Positions 12,722 through 22,054 of a DNA stretch of 64,000 bases are shown one piece after another. Position 1 is the stretch's first letter. Every line of letters begins with the position of its first letter. Origin of the DNA: Sphingomonas sp. H160509 (lineage in GTDB: Bacteria > Pseudomonadota > Alphaproteobacteria > Sphingomonadales > Sphingomonadaceae); the NCBI RefSeq assembly GCF_024124765.2, contig NZ_JAMXSR020000002.1:2096001-2160000 (forward strand). The letters run 5' to 3'. The position numbers and the translations under genes are program-made. The notes beneath the pieces are model-generated. The model searched no databases, was not told the DNA's origin, and saw only the letters and a list, made by a program, of their open reading frames with translations.

Positions 12722-12805
12722 TCAGGCGTTGTCGCACAGGCGGACATAGGCGAGCGTCGCCGCCACCAGTCCGACCATGAACGCTATCCAGAGTAGATCC
12801 TGCAT
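12722..12805 (-). CDS. 27-residue membrane microprotein of the kdp operon
   Basis: ATG at 12805 with AAGGA seven bases upstream, then 27 codons: MQDLLWIAFMVGLVAATLAY followed by VRLCDNA and TGA. It forms one hydrophobic helix with a short C-terminal tail containing Cys. The gene is packed between the porin stop (11 bases upstream) and kdpF (18 bases downstream), so it is co-transcribed. It is not KdpF, which follows it. Similar small proteins ending in a CD motif are, as far as I recall, seen ahead of kdp genes in other bacteria, but I know of no assigned function. Confidence 0.75.
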   Translation of the reverse strand: MQDLLWIAFMVGLVAATLAYVRLCDNA

Positions 12806-12816
12806 CGGTCGATCCT

Positions 12817-13666
12817 TCAGAAGGCGGCGGTGAGCGAGGCGACGATCGTGCCGTCGGCGATCGATCCGGTTCCGTCCTGACCGCGGCTGAAGCTAGGCTG
12901 GAGATACGCAGCACTGCGACGCGTGATGTCTGTGTCGACATAGCTCACGTTCAGCGTCAGGTTTTTATACGTAGTGTCCGCACCGAGCGACCAATCCCAG
13001 TATTCGCCGGTGGGCGCCGCGCTGGTCGCGTTGGGGCCGAGGCCGTCATTGCCCCAGCTATGGCCGATATGCGCCTTGGCGGTGACTGGCGTACCGGCAA
13101 TCGCGAACGCGCCGTCGCCGGTCAGGTAGAGGTTGTCCTCCTTGTCGCCCGCGTCGGTGTAGACGCCCGCGGCGGCATCGGCGCCGGTGCGATACCATTT
13201 GCCAAGCGCCTGCTGCTTCGGCGCATAGAAGGCGCTCGCGGTCAGCGTCGCCGGGCCGGTCGTGCCGCTGAGCTTCACATAGGGCTCGGCGTAATCGGTC
13301 TTCGAGGCGCCGCCCGGATACGTGTACCAGGTCAGGCCGACGTCGATCGTCGCGTTGTCCGCGAGCTTGTGCTTGTAGCCGCCGATCAGGTCGAGCTCCA
13401 TGTTCGAGCCGCCGAACGTACCCCCAGCCCGACAGGTTCGATCCCCATGCGCCGACGTAGATGCCGCTCTGGTGCGCGATCGTCAGCCCGCCCTGGATCG
13501 CGCCGTCCTTGTCCGACTGCGACACGCCGCGCAGGCGGTAATCGGTCGCGAGCGTCGCCGAACCGGAGACGGTTACCGAAGACGGCGGCGCGGTGTCCTG
13601 TGCGAACGCGGGCGTGGCGATACCGGCGAGAAGTCCGGCGGCGGCGGTGAAACGAAGAATGTGCAT
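12817..13666 (-). CDS. TorF-family putative outer-membrane porin (frame broken)
   Basis: An outer-membrane beta-barrel candidate of 282 residues after repair. A Sec signal peptide (MHILRFTAAAGLLAGIATPAFAQ) is followed by a start typical of this family, VTVSGSATLATDYRLRGVSQS. Alternating beta strands and a C-terminal Phe (IVASLTAAF) fit a porin. The frame breaks at the C5 run 13421-13425; one base less joins SGWG to TFGGSNMELDL. An ATG at 13678 is also possible. As first gene of the kdp operon it probably helps K+ or counter-ion entry when K+ is scarce, but that role is an inference. Confidence 0.82.
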
Positions 13667-13824
13667 TGCGGTCCCCATGCGCGCGCCGCCGGAAGGATGG
13701 CGGTTCGCGAGGACTGGCAATTAGGCTCCGGCGACGTAGCAATTCGAGATCGATTGCCGTGCCGGAGCATATGTTTCGCGTAGTATTGTCGGAATTATCG
13801 ACGGCCACCGTACTGGCCGAGATG

Positions 13825-13932
13825 CACCACCCCGGCGGAGGCCGGGGCCCAGGTGATAAGGTCGCTGTGACGAAGCGCACACGCCGATGGCAACGTCGCC
13901 CAACTGGGCCCCGGCCTCCGCCGGGGTGGTGC
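13825..13932. repeat. Family A palindromic repeat
   Basis: CACCACCCCGGCGGAGGCCGGG pairs with its inverted copy ending GGGGTGGTG. It occupies part of the 294-base gap between the kdp operon 5' end and nhaA. The rest of this gap (13667-13824) should hold the kdp promoter, but I could not single out a convincing KdpE site. Confidence 0.85.
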
Positions 13933-13960
13933 CTGCCCAGCGCCGATCAGCATCACTGGC

Positions 13961-15173
13961 TCACTGTGCGGTGCGGCGAAGGATCAGCCAGCCCGCGATG
14001 CCCGACAGGATCGAGCCCGCGAACACGCCGACCTTCACCGCGTCCATCGCATGCGGCGCGCCGGCGAAGGCGAGCCCGCCGATGAACAGGCTCATCGTGA
14101 AACCGATCCCGCACAGCACCGCCATGCCGTACACCTGCGTCCAGCTTGCGTTCCTGGGCGCCTCGGCCAGCCGGAAGGTCACGAGCCCACGGATTGTCGC
14201 GAAGATGCCGATCTGCTTGCCGAGGAACAGCCCGAGCATGATCCCGACCGGCAGCGGCGAGATCACGTCCGCCGCCACCATCCCGCCGAACGCGATGCCC
14301 GCATTGGCGAACCCGAACGCCGGCACGATCAGGAAACTCGACCAGGGCTGGAGCGCGTGTTCAAGACGTTTCAGCGGCGGCTGGCCTTCTCCGGTCCGCA
14401 GCGGAATCGTCAACGCGACCGCCACGCCGGCGAGCGTCGCGTGCACACTCGACAACAAGACGCCGTACCAGATGCCGACACCGATCAGCAGGTACGGCAC
14501 CAGCGACCGCACGCCCGACAGGTTCAGGATGACGAGCACGCCGAGGCCCGGCGCCCGCCGCAAGCAACGGCAGCAGCGCGATATGACCGGTGTAGAACAG
14601 CGCGATGACGAGGATCGCGAGCAGGTCGTCGATCACCGCGATCGCCGTCAGCAGCACCTTCAACGAGGTCGGGACGCGCGATCCGAGCAGGGCCAGGATA
14701 CCGAGCGCGAACGCGATGTCGGTCGCCGCCGGGATCGCCCAGCCGCGCAGATTGGAAGGCGTTCCCATGTTGACGAGCACATAGAGGGCCGCCGGCACCG
14801 CCATGCCCGCGAGCGCCGCCGCACCGGGGAGAATGCGCTCGCCCCAAGTCGAGAGATGCCCCGAGACGAACTCGCTCTTCACTTCCAGCCCGATCAGCAG
14901 GAAGAACAGCGCCATCAAACCGTCGTCGATCCAGTGATGGACGCTCATCCCGCCGACGGCGTGGTGCAGTGTCGCGAAGTACGTTGGCGCGAGCGGTGAG
15001 TTCGCGACGATCAGCGCCGCTATCGCCGCCGCGAGCAGCACGATGGCGCCCGCCGCCTCGCCCGAAAAAAGCGCCGGATCGCGGTCAAAGACCTTCGCCG
15101 CCGACCCATTGCGCGTTGGACAGGCGCCGCGCGAGATCCCAGCTCTGGACGCGGATATCGGGCACCGCGACAA
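13961..15173 (-). CDS. nhaA: Na+/H+ antiporter NhaA (frame broken)
   Basis: Electrogenic inner-membrane antiporter exchanging two protons for one sodium ion. Helices include the family sequences [25 protein letters not shown] (the TDIAF region with catalytic Asp), [17 protein letters not shown] (the paired functional Asp residues) and LGKQIGIF. One base too many in the CCC at 14547-14549 breaks the frame; repair joins AAGAG to LGVLVILNL and gives about 403 residues. The start is uncertain: the only in-frame choice seen is a TTG at 15173, which overlaps the upstream gene by 89 bases. Confidence 0.92.
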
Positions 15174-16479
15174 CCTCCCACAGGCCGCCGCGAGTCATCG
15201 GCCCGATACAATGGATGCGGTCGTCGGGCGTCCCGTCTGCACGGATCGCGCGCGACTGCGCATCGACGTCGACGCCAAGCCGCAACGGATCGGGCCGGAT
15301 CGCACCCGCTGCCAGCAGGTGCTTCACGAGCGGTTCCTCAGAGCGCAGCAGGTCACCCTGCGGCCCGGTGCAGTTCACGATCCGTGCCGCGCGCGTGACG
15401 ACCGGGTCGGTCTCGCCGCGTGGTCGCCATGTCAGCTTCGCGTGCGTCCCGTCGGTGTCGGCGGACACGACCTTGCCCGCCGCGAAGGTAAGCCGCCCGG
15501 TCGCGACGAGTGCCTCGACCCGGTCCGCAACCGCCGGTGCGAGCCGGTGGCGGTGCACGTCCCAATACGGGCGTAGATGGCGAAGAAAGCGCCCGCGCAC
15601 CTCCTGCGAAGCCGCCGACCACAGCATCTGCGTGACCGGACGAAGCTCGTCGACTGCACAGCGCCAACCTTCCTCCGCAGCGCGTGCACGAACATGGCGG
15701 ACGAGGTCGGTCAGCCCGCCCTGCGGTTTGTCTGAGACACCGCGGTGCGCCGGCGCGCCATCGACATGCCGTCGCGGCGACAGCCCGCGTCGCGACATCG
15801 CCAGGATATGTCCGGCGAACCCCTGCGCATCGAGCAGCAACGCCGCGTCGATCGCGGTCAGCCCGGTCCCGACCAGCACGACGGTATCGTCCGCGCCCAG
15901 CCCCTCGGCGAGGTCGGCCGCCCAGGGGTCCGCGTAATAGACACCGGTCGGCAGCGCGTCCGGCTTCAGTCCCGGCGGGGTATGCGGTGGCAGGTTGCCG
16001 AGCGCGAGCACCGCGGTGTCGGCCGCGATCCTGCGCCCGTCCGCCATCGTCAGCGTCACGCCGTCGCCTTCGACCGGATCGATCGCGCAGACCTCGCCTT
16101 CGACATGCACCAGCCGGCCGTCCGACTCCGCGATCGCCGCATCGAGCAGTTCGCGCAGATACGCGCCATAAGTAGTGCGCGGGACGAAGGTCTTGCGGTC
16201 GCCCTTGCCATGCGCCTCCAGCCAGCGGACGAAGTGATCGGGATCATCGGGCAGCGCGCTCATGTTGCCCGCGCGGACGTTGAGCAGGTGATCCGGGTGC
16301 GCCGCGCTATACGCGACGCCCCGCGCAAGCTGCCGGTCGCGCCGCTCGATCAGCGTCACGCGCGGCCCCTCATGTCGCATCAGATTGACCGCGAACAGCG
16401 CGCCGGAAAAGCCGCCGCCGACCACGACGACATGATCCTCGGGCCCCGCAATACGCGGCATCGTCGCTCGGTCGTCCAT
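15085..16479 (-). CDS. FAD/NAD(P)-binding protein
   Basis: A 464-residue flavoprotein-like oxidoreductase of the NAD_binding_9 type. The N-terminal dinucleotide motif [16 protein letters not shown] lies at about residue 17, with the acidic end of the second strand at LIER. A second nucleotide fold begins at [17 protein letters not shown], and a C-terminal [12 protein letters not shown] motif is typical. The substrate is unknown; relatives are annotated as hydroxyacylglutathione- or siderophore-related only by guess. The start is fixed by GAGG six bases before the ATG at 16479. It is probably co-transcribed with nhaA. Confidence 0.82.
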   Translation of the reverse strand: MDDRATMPRIAGPEDHVVVVGGGFSGALFAVNLMRHEGPRVTLIERRDRQLARGVAYSAAHPDHLLNVRAGNMSALPDDPDHFVRWLEAHGKGDRKTFVPRTTYGAYLRELLDAAIAESDGRLVHVEGEVCAIDPVEGDGVTLTMADGRRIAADTAVLALGNLPPHTPPGLKPDALPTGVYYADPWAADLAEGLGADDTVVLVGTGLTAIDAALLLDAQGFAGHILAMSRRGLSPRRHVDGAPAHRGVSDKPQGGLTDLVRHVRARAAEEGWRCAVDELRPVTQMLWSAASQEVRGRFLRHLRPYWDVHRHRLAPAVADRVEALVATGRLTFAAGKVVSADTDGTHAKLTWRPRGETDPVVTRAARIVNCTGPQGDLLRSEEPLVKHLLAAGAIRPDPLRLGVDVDAQSRAIRADGTPDDRIHCIGPMTRGGLWEVVAVPDIRVQSWDLARRLSNAQWVGGEGL

Positions 16480-16705
16480 CTGCTCGCTCACCTCGTTAGA
16501 CGCTGGACGCCATGCCTGATCGACAGCGCCTAGCCTACCCCCGAGCGACATCGCCACTTCCGAACCAGTCACAATGCCCCTGTCCGGTCGCGCATCCCGA
16601 GCCGATTTACGACCACGTGATATCTGGCATTCCAACTGCAAGCCGAGCATGCTTGCGGGTGAACACGGCGCCCGCGCGGCCTGAGCTTACGGAAGATACG
16701 ATACT

Positions 16706-19063
16706 ATGCCGACCCTCCCTTCTGCCGCGCGCCTCCTGTTGATCGGCACGTGCCTGACGTCGGCAATCATGACGCATGCAAAGGCCGATCCGCTCGCGAC
16801 GCTCGACCGCAACGGAAGCCTCGTCGCGATCGAGCCCTATGCGCCGAACATCGTCCGGGTCACCATCTCGCTCGACCGCGCGCTGGCCGATGCGCCACCG
16901 GGCGAAGGCCCCGACGCCAAGTCGGACGCGACTGGCTGGGCGCATCGCACAGATGCAAGCGGCGACGTATTCGCCTCAAGCGCAATGGCGTTGACGGTAA
17001 AGGCGCAGCCCTGGCCCAAGGCACCGTCGCAGATGCAACGCTATTTCGCGCCGTCGCTGCCACCCGTGTCCATCGCCGTGCGCAAGGCCGATGGTTCGAC
17101 GATCGCCGAGATGACCGGCTGGGAGATGTCGCCGCAGACCGTCAATGGCGAGAAGACGTTCCGCGTCGGTGCGAGCTTCGCCGTGCAGCCTAACGAGCAT
17201 TATTACGGGCTCGGCCAGAACCAGGAAGGCGTGCTCGATTTCAAGGGCCGGACGATCGATTGCCGCCATAATTACGACGCGCCTGCGGGCGAAACGGTGT
17301 GCGTGCCGTTCATGGTCACCAACAAGGGCTACGGCATCGTCTGGGACAACCCATCGGCGACCACCGTTTCCCCCGGCCTGTCAAACTCGACGCATTGGCA
17401 GTCGAACGTAGGCGAGCGCGTGTCGTTCTTCGTCATCACCGGCAACACCACCGACGAACTCTACGCCGGTTATGCCAAGCTGACCGGCGCGACGCCGCTG
17501 CCGCCAAAGGCCGCATTCGGGCTGATCCAGTCGAAGGCGCGCTACGAGACGCAGGCCGAACTGCTCGGAGTCGCCAACGGCTATCGCAAGCGCGGCCTGC
17601 CGCTCGACGTGATGGTGCTCGACTGGTTCTACTGGACGCGAATGGGCCAGCTCGACATCGACCGGACCTACTTCCCCGATCCCAAGGGCATGAACGACAC
17701 GCTGAAGAGCATGGGGATGCATTCGATCATCAGCGTGTGGCCGCGGTTCGAGAAGGAATCACGCTATTTCAACTTCCTCGGCACCAAGGGGTGGCTGCTG
17801 AAGGACAAGGACGGCGGCGTGGTGGACGGCCTGCCGATCCGTTCGGACCGTGCCGGCGCGCTGCTCGATTCGACCAATCCGGATGCGCGCGGCTGGTTCT
17901 GGGACCGGATCCGCGACAATATCGCGAGCCAGGGCTTCGACTGGTTTTGGCTCGACGAGACCGAGCCGGATCTCGTGCCGGACGGCAATTTCTTCTCGAT
18001 CGGGTCGGGCGACCGGTATCACAACCTCTATCCGCTGGTGCACACCAACAGTGTCGCGGAAGGCTCCGCGCGCGACCGGCCCGACTTCCGCAACCTGATC
18101 CTCGCGCGAGCCGCCTATCTTGGGACGCAGCGGAACGGCGCGCTGTTCTGGTCGTCGGACGTGCAGGCGAACTGGGAAACGCTGCACCGCCAGGTTCCCG
18201 CGGGGCTCGGCTTTACGGCGACCGGCATGGCGTATTGGAGCAGCGACACCGGCGGCTGGCAGTATCCGAACGGGCCGAAGGCGGAGCATGCGCCGTTGCT
18301 CGATCCGGGGGGTGCGACCGCGATGTCACCGAGCTACACCGACTATCCCGAACTGTTCACGCGCTGGTTCGCGTATAACAGCTTCACGCCGACGCTGCGC
18401 ATTCACGGCCAGCGTCCGGCGACGGCGATCTGGGATTATGGTGCGGCGGCCGAACCGGTGCTCGCAGGCTTTCTGAAGCTGCGATATGCGCTGATCCCGT
18501 ATCTCTATTCGCTCGGCTATCAGACCTACAAGACGGGCGCACCGTTCATGCGCGCGCTGTTCATGGACTTTCCGAACGACTCCGCCGTCGCAACGATCGG
18601 CGACGAATATATGTTCGGCCCGGCCTTCCTGGTCGCGCCGGTCACGGAACAAGGCGCCACCAGTCGCAAGGTCTATCTGCCGGCCGGGTCGGAATGGTAT
18701 GATTATTGGACGGATCAGCGGTTTGCCGGTGGTCAGACGATCGTCGCCGCGACTCCGATCGACCGCATTCCGCTGTTCGTCCGCGCGGGTTCGATCGTGC
18801 CGATGGGCGTGCAGGTGCCGAGCACTGCGACGAAGCAGGCGCTCGAGACGATCAAGGTCTATCCCGGCCGTAACGCGAGCTTCACGCTGTACGACGATGA
18901 CGGCGTGACCAATGGTTACAAGAAGGGCAGCGGATCCAGCGCTGTTCTTCGCTGGAACGATGCCGAGAAGACATTGACCACGTCCGGCCCCCTGCCGACC
19001 CGCCAGGCGGTCAATACGCTGGTGAAGATCGTGACGCCGCGCCAGCCGGCGGCGGCACGCTAG
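16706..19063 (+). CDS. Secreted glycoside hydrolase family 31 (alpha-glucosidase or alpha-xylosidase)
   Basis: A complete 785-residue protein with an N-terminal signal peptide (RLLLIGTCLTSAIMTHAKA), an N-terminal beta-sandwich, a TIM barrel and C-terminal beta domains. WFWLDETEPD places the likely nucleophile at Asp417, and YWSSDTGGW places the likely acid/base at Asp514; LDVMVLDWFYW is another barrel signature. GH31 enzymes cleave alpha-linked glucosyl or xylosyl residues; the LDETEP form is nearer alpha-xylosidase/oligosaccharide enzymes, but substrate cannot be fixed. No TonB receptor or other carbohydrate gene is adjacent. The frame is intact and a strong hairpin follows. Confidence 0.9.
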   Translation: MPTLPSAARLLLIGTCLTSAIMTHAKADPLATLDRNGSLVAIEPYAPNIVRVTISLDRALADAPPGEGPDAKSDATGWAHRTDASGDVFASSAMALTVKAQPWPKAPSQMQRYFAPSLPPVSIAVRKADGSTIAEMTGWEMSPQTVNGEKTFRVGASFAVQPNEHYYGLGQNQEGVLDFKGRTIDCRHNYDAPAGETVCVPFMVTNKGYGIVWDNPSATTVSPGLSNSTHWQSNVGERVSFFVITGNTTDELYAGYAKLTGATPLPPKAAFGLIQSKARYETQAELLGVANGYRKRGLPLDVMVLDWFYWTRMGQLDIDRTYFPDPKGMNDTLKSMGMHSIISVWPRFEKESRYFNFLGTKGWLLKDKDGGVVDGLPIRSDRAGALLDSTNPDARGWFWDRIRDNIASQGFDWFWLDETEPDLVPDGNFFSIGSGDRYHNLYPLVHTNSVAEGSARDRPDFRNLILARAAYLGTQRNGALFWSSDVQANWETLHRQVPAGLGFTATGMAYWSSDTGGWQYPNGPKAEHAPLLDPGGATAMSPSYTDYPELFTRWFAYNSFTPTLRIHGQRPATAIWDYGAAAEPVLAGFLKLRYALIPYLYSLGYQTYKTGAPFMRALFMDFPNDSAVATIGDEYMFGPAFLVAPVTEQGATSRKVYLPAGSEWYDYWTDQRFAGGQTIVAATPIDRIPLFVRAGSIVPMGVQVPSTATKQALETIKVYPGRNASFTLYDDDGVTNGYKKGSGSSAVLRWNDAEKTLTTSGPLPTRQAVNTLVKIVTPRQPAAAR

Positions 19064-19070
19064 GGCCCGA

Positions 19071-19112
19071 CGAAGGGCAGGTTCCGTCTCTTTAAAGGCG
19101 ACCTGCCCTTCG
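19071..19112. terminator. Hairpin between convergent GH31 and marR-like genes
   Basis: CGAAGGGCAGGT pairs perfectly with ACCTGCCCTTCG (12 bp) around an 18-base loop. There is no long T run on either side, so it is a candidate bidirectional terminator or processing hairpin rather than a classical intrinsic one. Confidence 0.65.
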
Positions 19113-19127
19113 CGTTCTCCTGCCCGG

Positions 19128-19529
19128 CTACGCGTCGATCAGGCGACCCAGCAGGTTCGCCATGCGCAGTCGACCGAGCGCGGTTAACTGAACATGCGAT
19201 CGGCGGCCGTCGCGCGCGTCGCGAATGCGTTCGACCAGATCCGCTTCCTGCAACATCGTCAGATAGCGTAGCGCGGTGGCCGACGGCGCGCGTGCGCCGA
19301 TGCAGACCGCCGAGACGCTCAGCCGGCGCTGCTCGTGTTCCGAAATGAACAGGTCGAGCAGGATGTCCCAGGCAGGTTCCGAGAACAGCGCGTCGCCGAG
19401 CATCGCATCCCGGACCTTGCGGAGTTCGTACAGCCGCCGGGCCATATCGACCAGAACGGTATCCGATACGGCGAACGGCGTCGCGCGCTTGGCGATATTG
19501 ATCGGCGCCATGGCAAGTGCGTAAGTCAT
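19128..19529 (-). CDS. MarR-like winged-helix regulator
   Basis: A 133-residue protein with a winged-helix core: EPAWDILLDLFISEHEQRRLSVSAVCIGARAPSA as helices leading to recognition helix ATALRYLTMLQEADLVERI, then a wing with RDARDGRRSHVQLTALGR. It resembles small MarR-type DNA-binding proteins. GGAAG precedes the ATG. It lies 19 bases after a 4-TM protein gene, so it is the last gene of the cassette that begins at 21057. Ligand and targets are unknown. Confidence 0.75.
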   Translation of the reverse strand: MTYALAMAPINIAKRATPFAVSDTVLVDMARRLYELRKVRDAMLGDALFSEPAWDILLDLFISEHEQRRLSVSAVCIGARAPSATALRYLTMLQEADLVERIRDARDGRRSHVQLTALGRLRMANLLGRLIDA

Positions 19530-19548
19530 AAACGTCTTCCGAATTCGC

Positions 19549-20007
19549 TTATCGGATCGTGCGGTCCTGGCGACTCCAGTCGAGATCCCAGCCCTGGGCC
19601 TGGATCCGCCGCGAATGCCTGACCGTCCCGATCACGAGAAGCAGAACGATGGGATAACTCCAGACGGCAGAGAGGACGGCGTAGACGAGCCGGATGACGT
19701 CGGGGCTGATCGCCTTGGCCAGATGAGCCCCCGTCCCCAATGCGTGGAGCGCGGTGACCCAGGCTGGCCAGAAGCGATCGGCATGCAACGTGATCATGAT
19801 CATCACGACAAGCAGGATCAGGTCGACGACCATGACACCGACCTCCATCCCGGCGAACAATACCGGGATGTCGCGCTGGATGACGCTGGTGGAAAGCGCT
19901 GCCAGCAACAGGGCCAGGCCCGTCAACCGCTCCGGTGCCCCGCCCCGCAGGAGCGCGTAGCCGGACGCGGTCAACTGTATCGCGTAGAACACCCAGACCC
20001 GATCCAA
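19549..20007 (-). CDS. Four-TM membrane protein, unknown function
   Basis: A 152-residue protein with about four hydrophobic helices: near 4-20, 28-40, 52-76 (EVGVMVVDLILLVVMIMITL) and 107-127 (LVYAVLSAVWSYPIVLLLVIG). It ends in a charged tail (RHSRRIQAQGWDLDWSRQDR). The TTG start is supported by GGAGG at the right distance. No domain is recognised. It lies between the 123-residue helical protein (32-base gap) and the MarR-like gene, and may be the membrane partner of the HTH protein. Confidence 0.7.
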   Translation of the reverse strand: MDRVWVFYAIQLTASGYALLRGGAPERLTGLALLLAALSTSVIQRDIPVLFAGMEVGVMVVDLILLVVMIMITLHADRFWPAWVTALHALGTGAHLAKAISPDVIRLVYAVLSAVWSYPIVLLLVIGTVRHSRRIQAQGWDLDWSRQDRTIR

Positions 20008-20039
20008 CTCTTACCTCCGCAGGACCGTCAGCCGGTCGT

Positions 20040-20411
20040 TCAGGCGACCGCGGCCAGATGGAACGGCGTGTCGAAGTCGGCTCCCACCCGCAGCGCGCCC
20101 TCGTTCGGCGGGCATTCCGCGGTATCGCCGTAGCCGTAGAACTGGCCGAGACCGATCTCGGTACGGACGTCGACCAGCGCACGGTGCGCTTCAATGAAGC
20201 GCTGCCGAACGGCGACCATCTCGAACGACGCCTGCGAGACCATCTGCAACGCCGCGGCGCCGGTGCCGAGCGGCAGGTTCGCAGCGACGCGTTGCTGCAT
20301 CAGCGTTGCCATACACGAGGCTGTGAGCATCGCAGCCTTGTCGACTGCCGCCTCTGCCTCGAGAAAGTCATTGGCTACCCTGTCGGCAGCGCGGCGGCGT
20401 TCTCTCAACAT
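20040..20411 (-). CDS. Alpha-helical protein of 123 residues, unknown function
   Basis: The protein is mostly predicted helix: a charged N-terminus (LRERRRAADRVANDFLEAEAAV), then Ala/Met/Gln-rich helices and a C-terminal GLGQFYGYGDTAECPPNEGAL segment. No signal peptide or membrane helix is seen. GGGGGAGGA precedes the ATG at 20411. The start overlaps the 3' end of the upstream HTH gene by 44 bases, so expression of the two is tightly linked. No family is recognised. Confidence 0.7.
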   Translation of the reverse strand: MLRERRRAADRVANDFLEAEAAVDKAAMLTASCMATLMQQRVAANLPLGTGAAALQMVSQASFEMVAVRQRFIEAHRALVDVRTEIGLGQFYGYGDTAECPPNEGALRVGADFDTPFHLAAVA

Positions 20412-21057
20412 CGAAATTCCTCCCCCTTGGCACCGACGTTGCGGCGCCGTGTACGGGAGCGCTCTGGTCTCGGTTCGATCGTAACAGCGTCGTCAACGTC
20501 ATCGCCATGTTGACGACCGCCATCGACGTGAAGGCAATCAGTCCCATGAGTGCGAGCAGTCGAAATATCCTGTCGCCGATCGAAAACCGGTTGCGCGCCA
20601 CCCCCGTCAATCCGCTGCCACCGGATAACCCGAGGAAGCGGCGAACAAACCCCCGCGGCTCGCTCTGATCACTGCTTGCAGGCTTGGAGGGGCCGGGGGG
20701 AACGTCGAGTGGTTCGGATGGTAGCCGTTCGTACGCGGCGGCCGGGTCGGAAAGTGATGCTGGCTCGGCACGGGCGGCGGGGTAGGTGGGAAGGCGGTCG
20801 CGAACGAGCAGGGCGTCTTCGGCCCCACCGCGCTCGTGCTCCTGCAGGCGACGCGCCGCCTCGAACCGCGTCCCGACGCCGAGGATCTGGATCGCACGCT
20901 CGATCCGCTTGTCGATCGCGGACGGCGACACGCCGACGATCAGCGCGATCTCCTTCGAGTTGTGATGGGTCAGTACGAGCCGGAGACAGGCGCGTTGGGC
21001 TTCGGTCAACTGATCGATGCGTCCTGCGGTCATGGCGCGATGGTAGCGGGAACCCAT
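20368..21057 (-). CDS. LuxR-type HTH protein with C-terminal membrane anchor
   Basis: A 229-residue protein. The LuxR/GerE-like four-helix HTH lies at about 15-70 (LTEAQRACLRLVL, NSKEIALIVGVSPSAIDKRI). A Pro/Ser-rich linker follows (about 90-140), then one transmembrane helix near 168-190 (LLALMGLIAFTSMAVVNMAM). There is no receiver or autoinducer domain, so this looks like a membrane-tethered one-component regulator. GGAAGGTG upstream supports the ATG at 21057. It heads the cassette and faces the lipoprotein hydrolase gene across about 120 bases. Confidence 0.8.
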   Translation of the reverse strand: MGSRYHRAMTAGRIDQLTEAQRACLRLVLTHHNSKEIALIVGVSPSAIDKRIERAIQILGVGTRFEAARRLQEHERGGAEDALLVRDRLPTYPAARAEPASLSDPAAAYERLPSEPLDVPPGPSKPASSDQSEPRGFVRRFLGLSGGSGLTGVARNRFSIGDRIFRLLALMGLIAFTSMAVVNMAMTLTTLLRSNRDQSAPVHGAATSVPRGRNFDVERTPPRCRQGSQ

Positions 21058-21178
21058 GACGGTTGCACCTTCCGCGTGAGAGCGGAAGAAACTGAATTAC
21101 AAACCTCTGAATTGGAAAGAATTTCTGGAGCCCAGTCGACGGACAGATCCTAGTATCGGCCCAAATAGAGAGGGTGCG

Positions 21179-22049
21179 ATGATCGATGCTGCGGCAAACG
21201 CCAGGCTGGGCCTGCGCGTGGGGGAAAAGCAACGACTGAGGCGGGGCGGATTTCCACTGATTGCGGCGGCAATACTGTCCACGATGCTTACTGGTTGCGT
21301 CAATCCGGTTGGCCGTTCGCTGTACCAGCCTGCCCCGCTCGCGGCGACGCCGATATGGACCGGACGGACGCCGAGGCTGATCGAAGCAATCGCGGCTGAC
21401 GGAGTTCATTTGCAGGGGCTGGTTCTGGCCGCCGGAAACACCGGACGGCGCGGTGCTGATCTATGTCCCAGGACGTGCGGGCAATCGCGACATCGCAGCG
21501 AGGGCCGCGCAGGCCTTCGCCCGTGACGGCCGAGGCGTGCTCGTCGCGTCGTATCGAGGCTATGGCGATAATCCGGGTGTTCCGGACGAACGCGGACTTT
21601 ACTAGGATGGCCGCGCGTTCGTGGATTTGGCGGAACGGCTGGTGCCAGACGGCAAGCACTTCCTGTTTGGCGACGGACTCGGTGCCGCAGTGGCGTTGCA
21701 CGTGGCCGCGGATCCATCGGCTGGAACAAGCGTCGACGGAGTCGTGACGCTCGGCGCGTTCGACTCTTTCGATCGGTTCGTGCCGAGTGTTGCGCGGGGG
21801 TTGTATGCGGATGCGTTCGACAATGCCGCGGCCATCCGGCGCGTGAAGGTGCCGGTGCTGCTAATGCATGGCCGCAAGGACGAGATCGTCCCGTTCGCGG
21901 CGGCGGAGCGGTTGCGTGCGGCGGCCGGCGGGAAGGCGATCGTCGTGCCGATCGACGGCGAGGCGTATCACAGCTTCGATTTGAGCCACATCGCGCCGGT
22001 GTGGCGAGCGCTGGACCAGATTGCGGCGGAGGAGGCGGTGGCCAAGTAG
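21179..22049 (+). pseudogene. Alpha/beta-hydrolase lipoprotein, disrupted by a frameshift and a stop codon
   Basis: The N-terminus has a lipobox (MLTGCVNP) after a hydrophobic stretch, so it is a predicted lipoprotein. The hydrolase core is visible: VLIYVPGRAGNRD, a FGDGLGAAVAL nucleophile-elbow-like turn with Asp in place of Ser, VLLMHGRKDEIVPF (acid) and YHSFDLSH (His). Four G at 21415-21418 are one too many, and in the repaired frame a TAG lies at 21603-21605 after DERGLY. The frameshift may be an error, but the TAG needs a separate substitution. Without these the protein would have about 289 residues. Confidence 0.65.
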
Positions 22050-22054
22050 CGAGT

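Noticed and set aside
15085-15173. An nhaA-FAD protein fusion
   Set aside because: The two frames overlap by 89 bases in different frames and each has complete family ends; the overlap more likely reflects an uncertain nhaA start.
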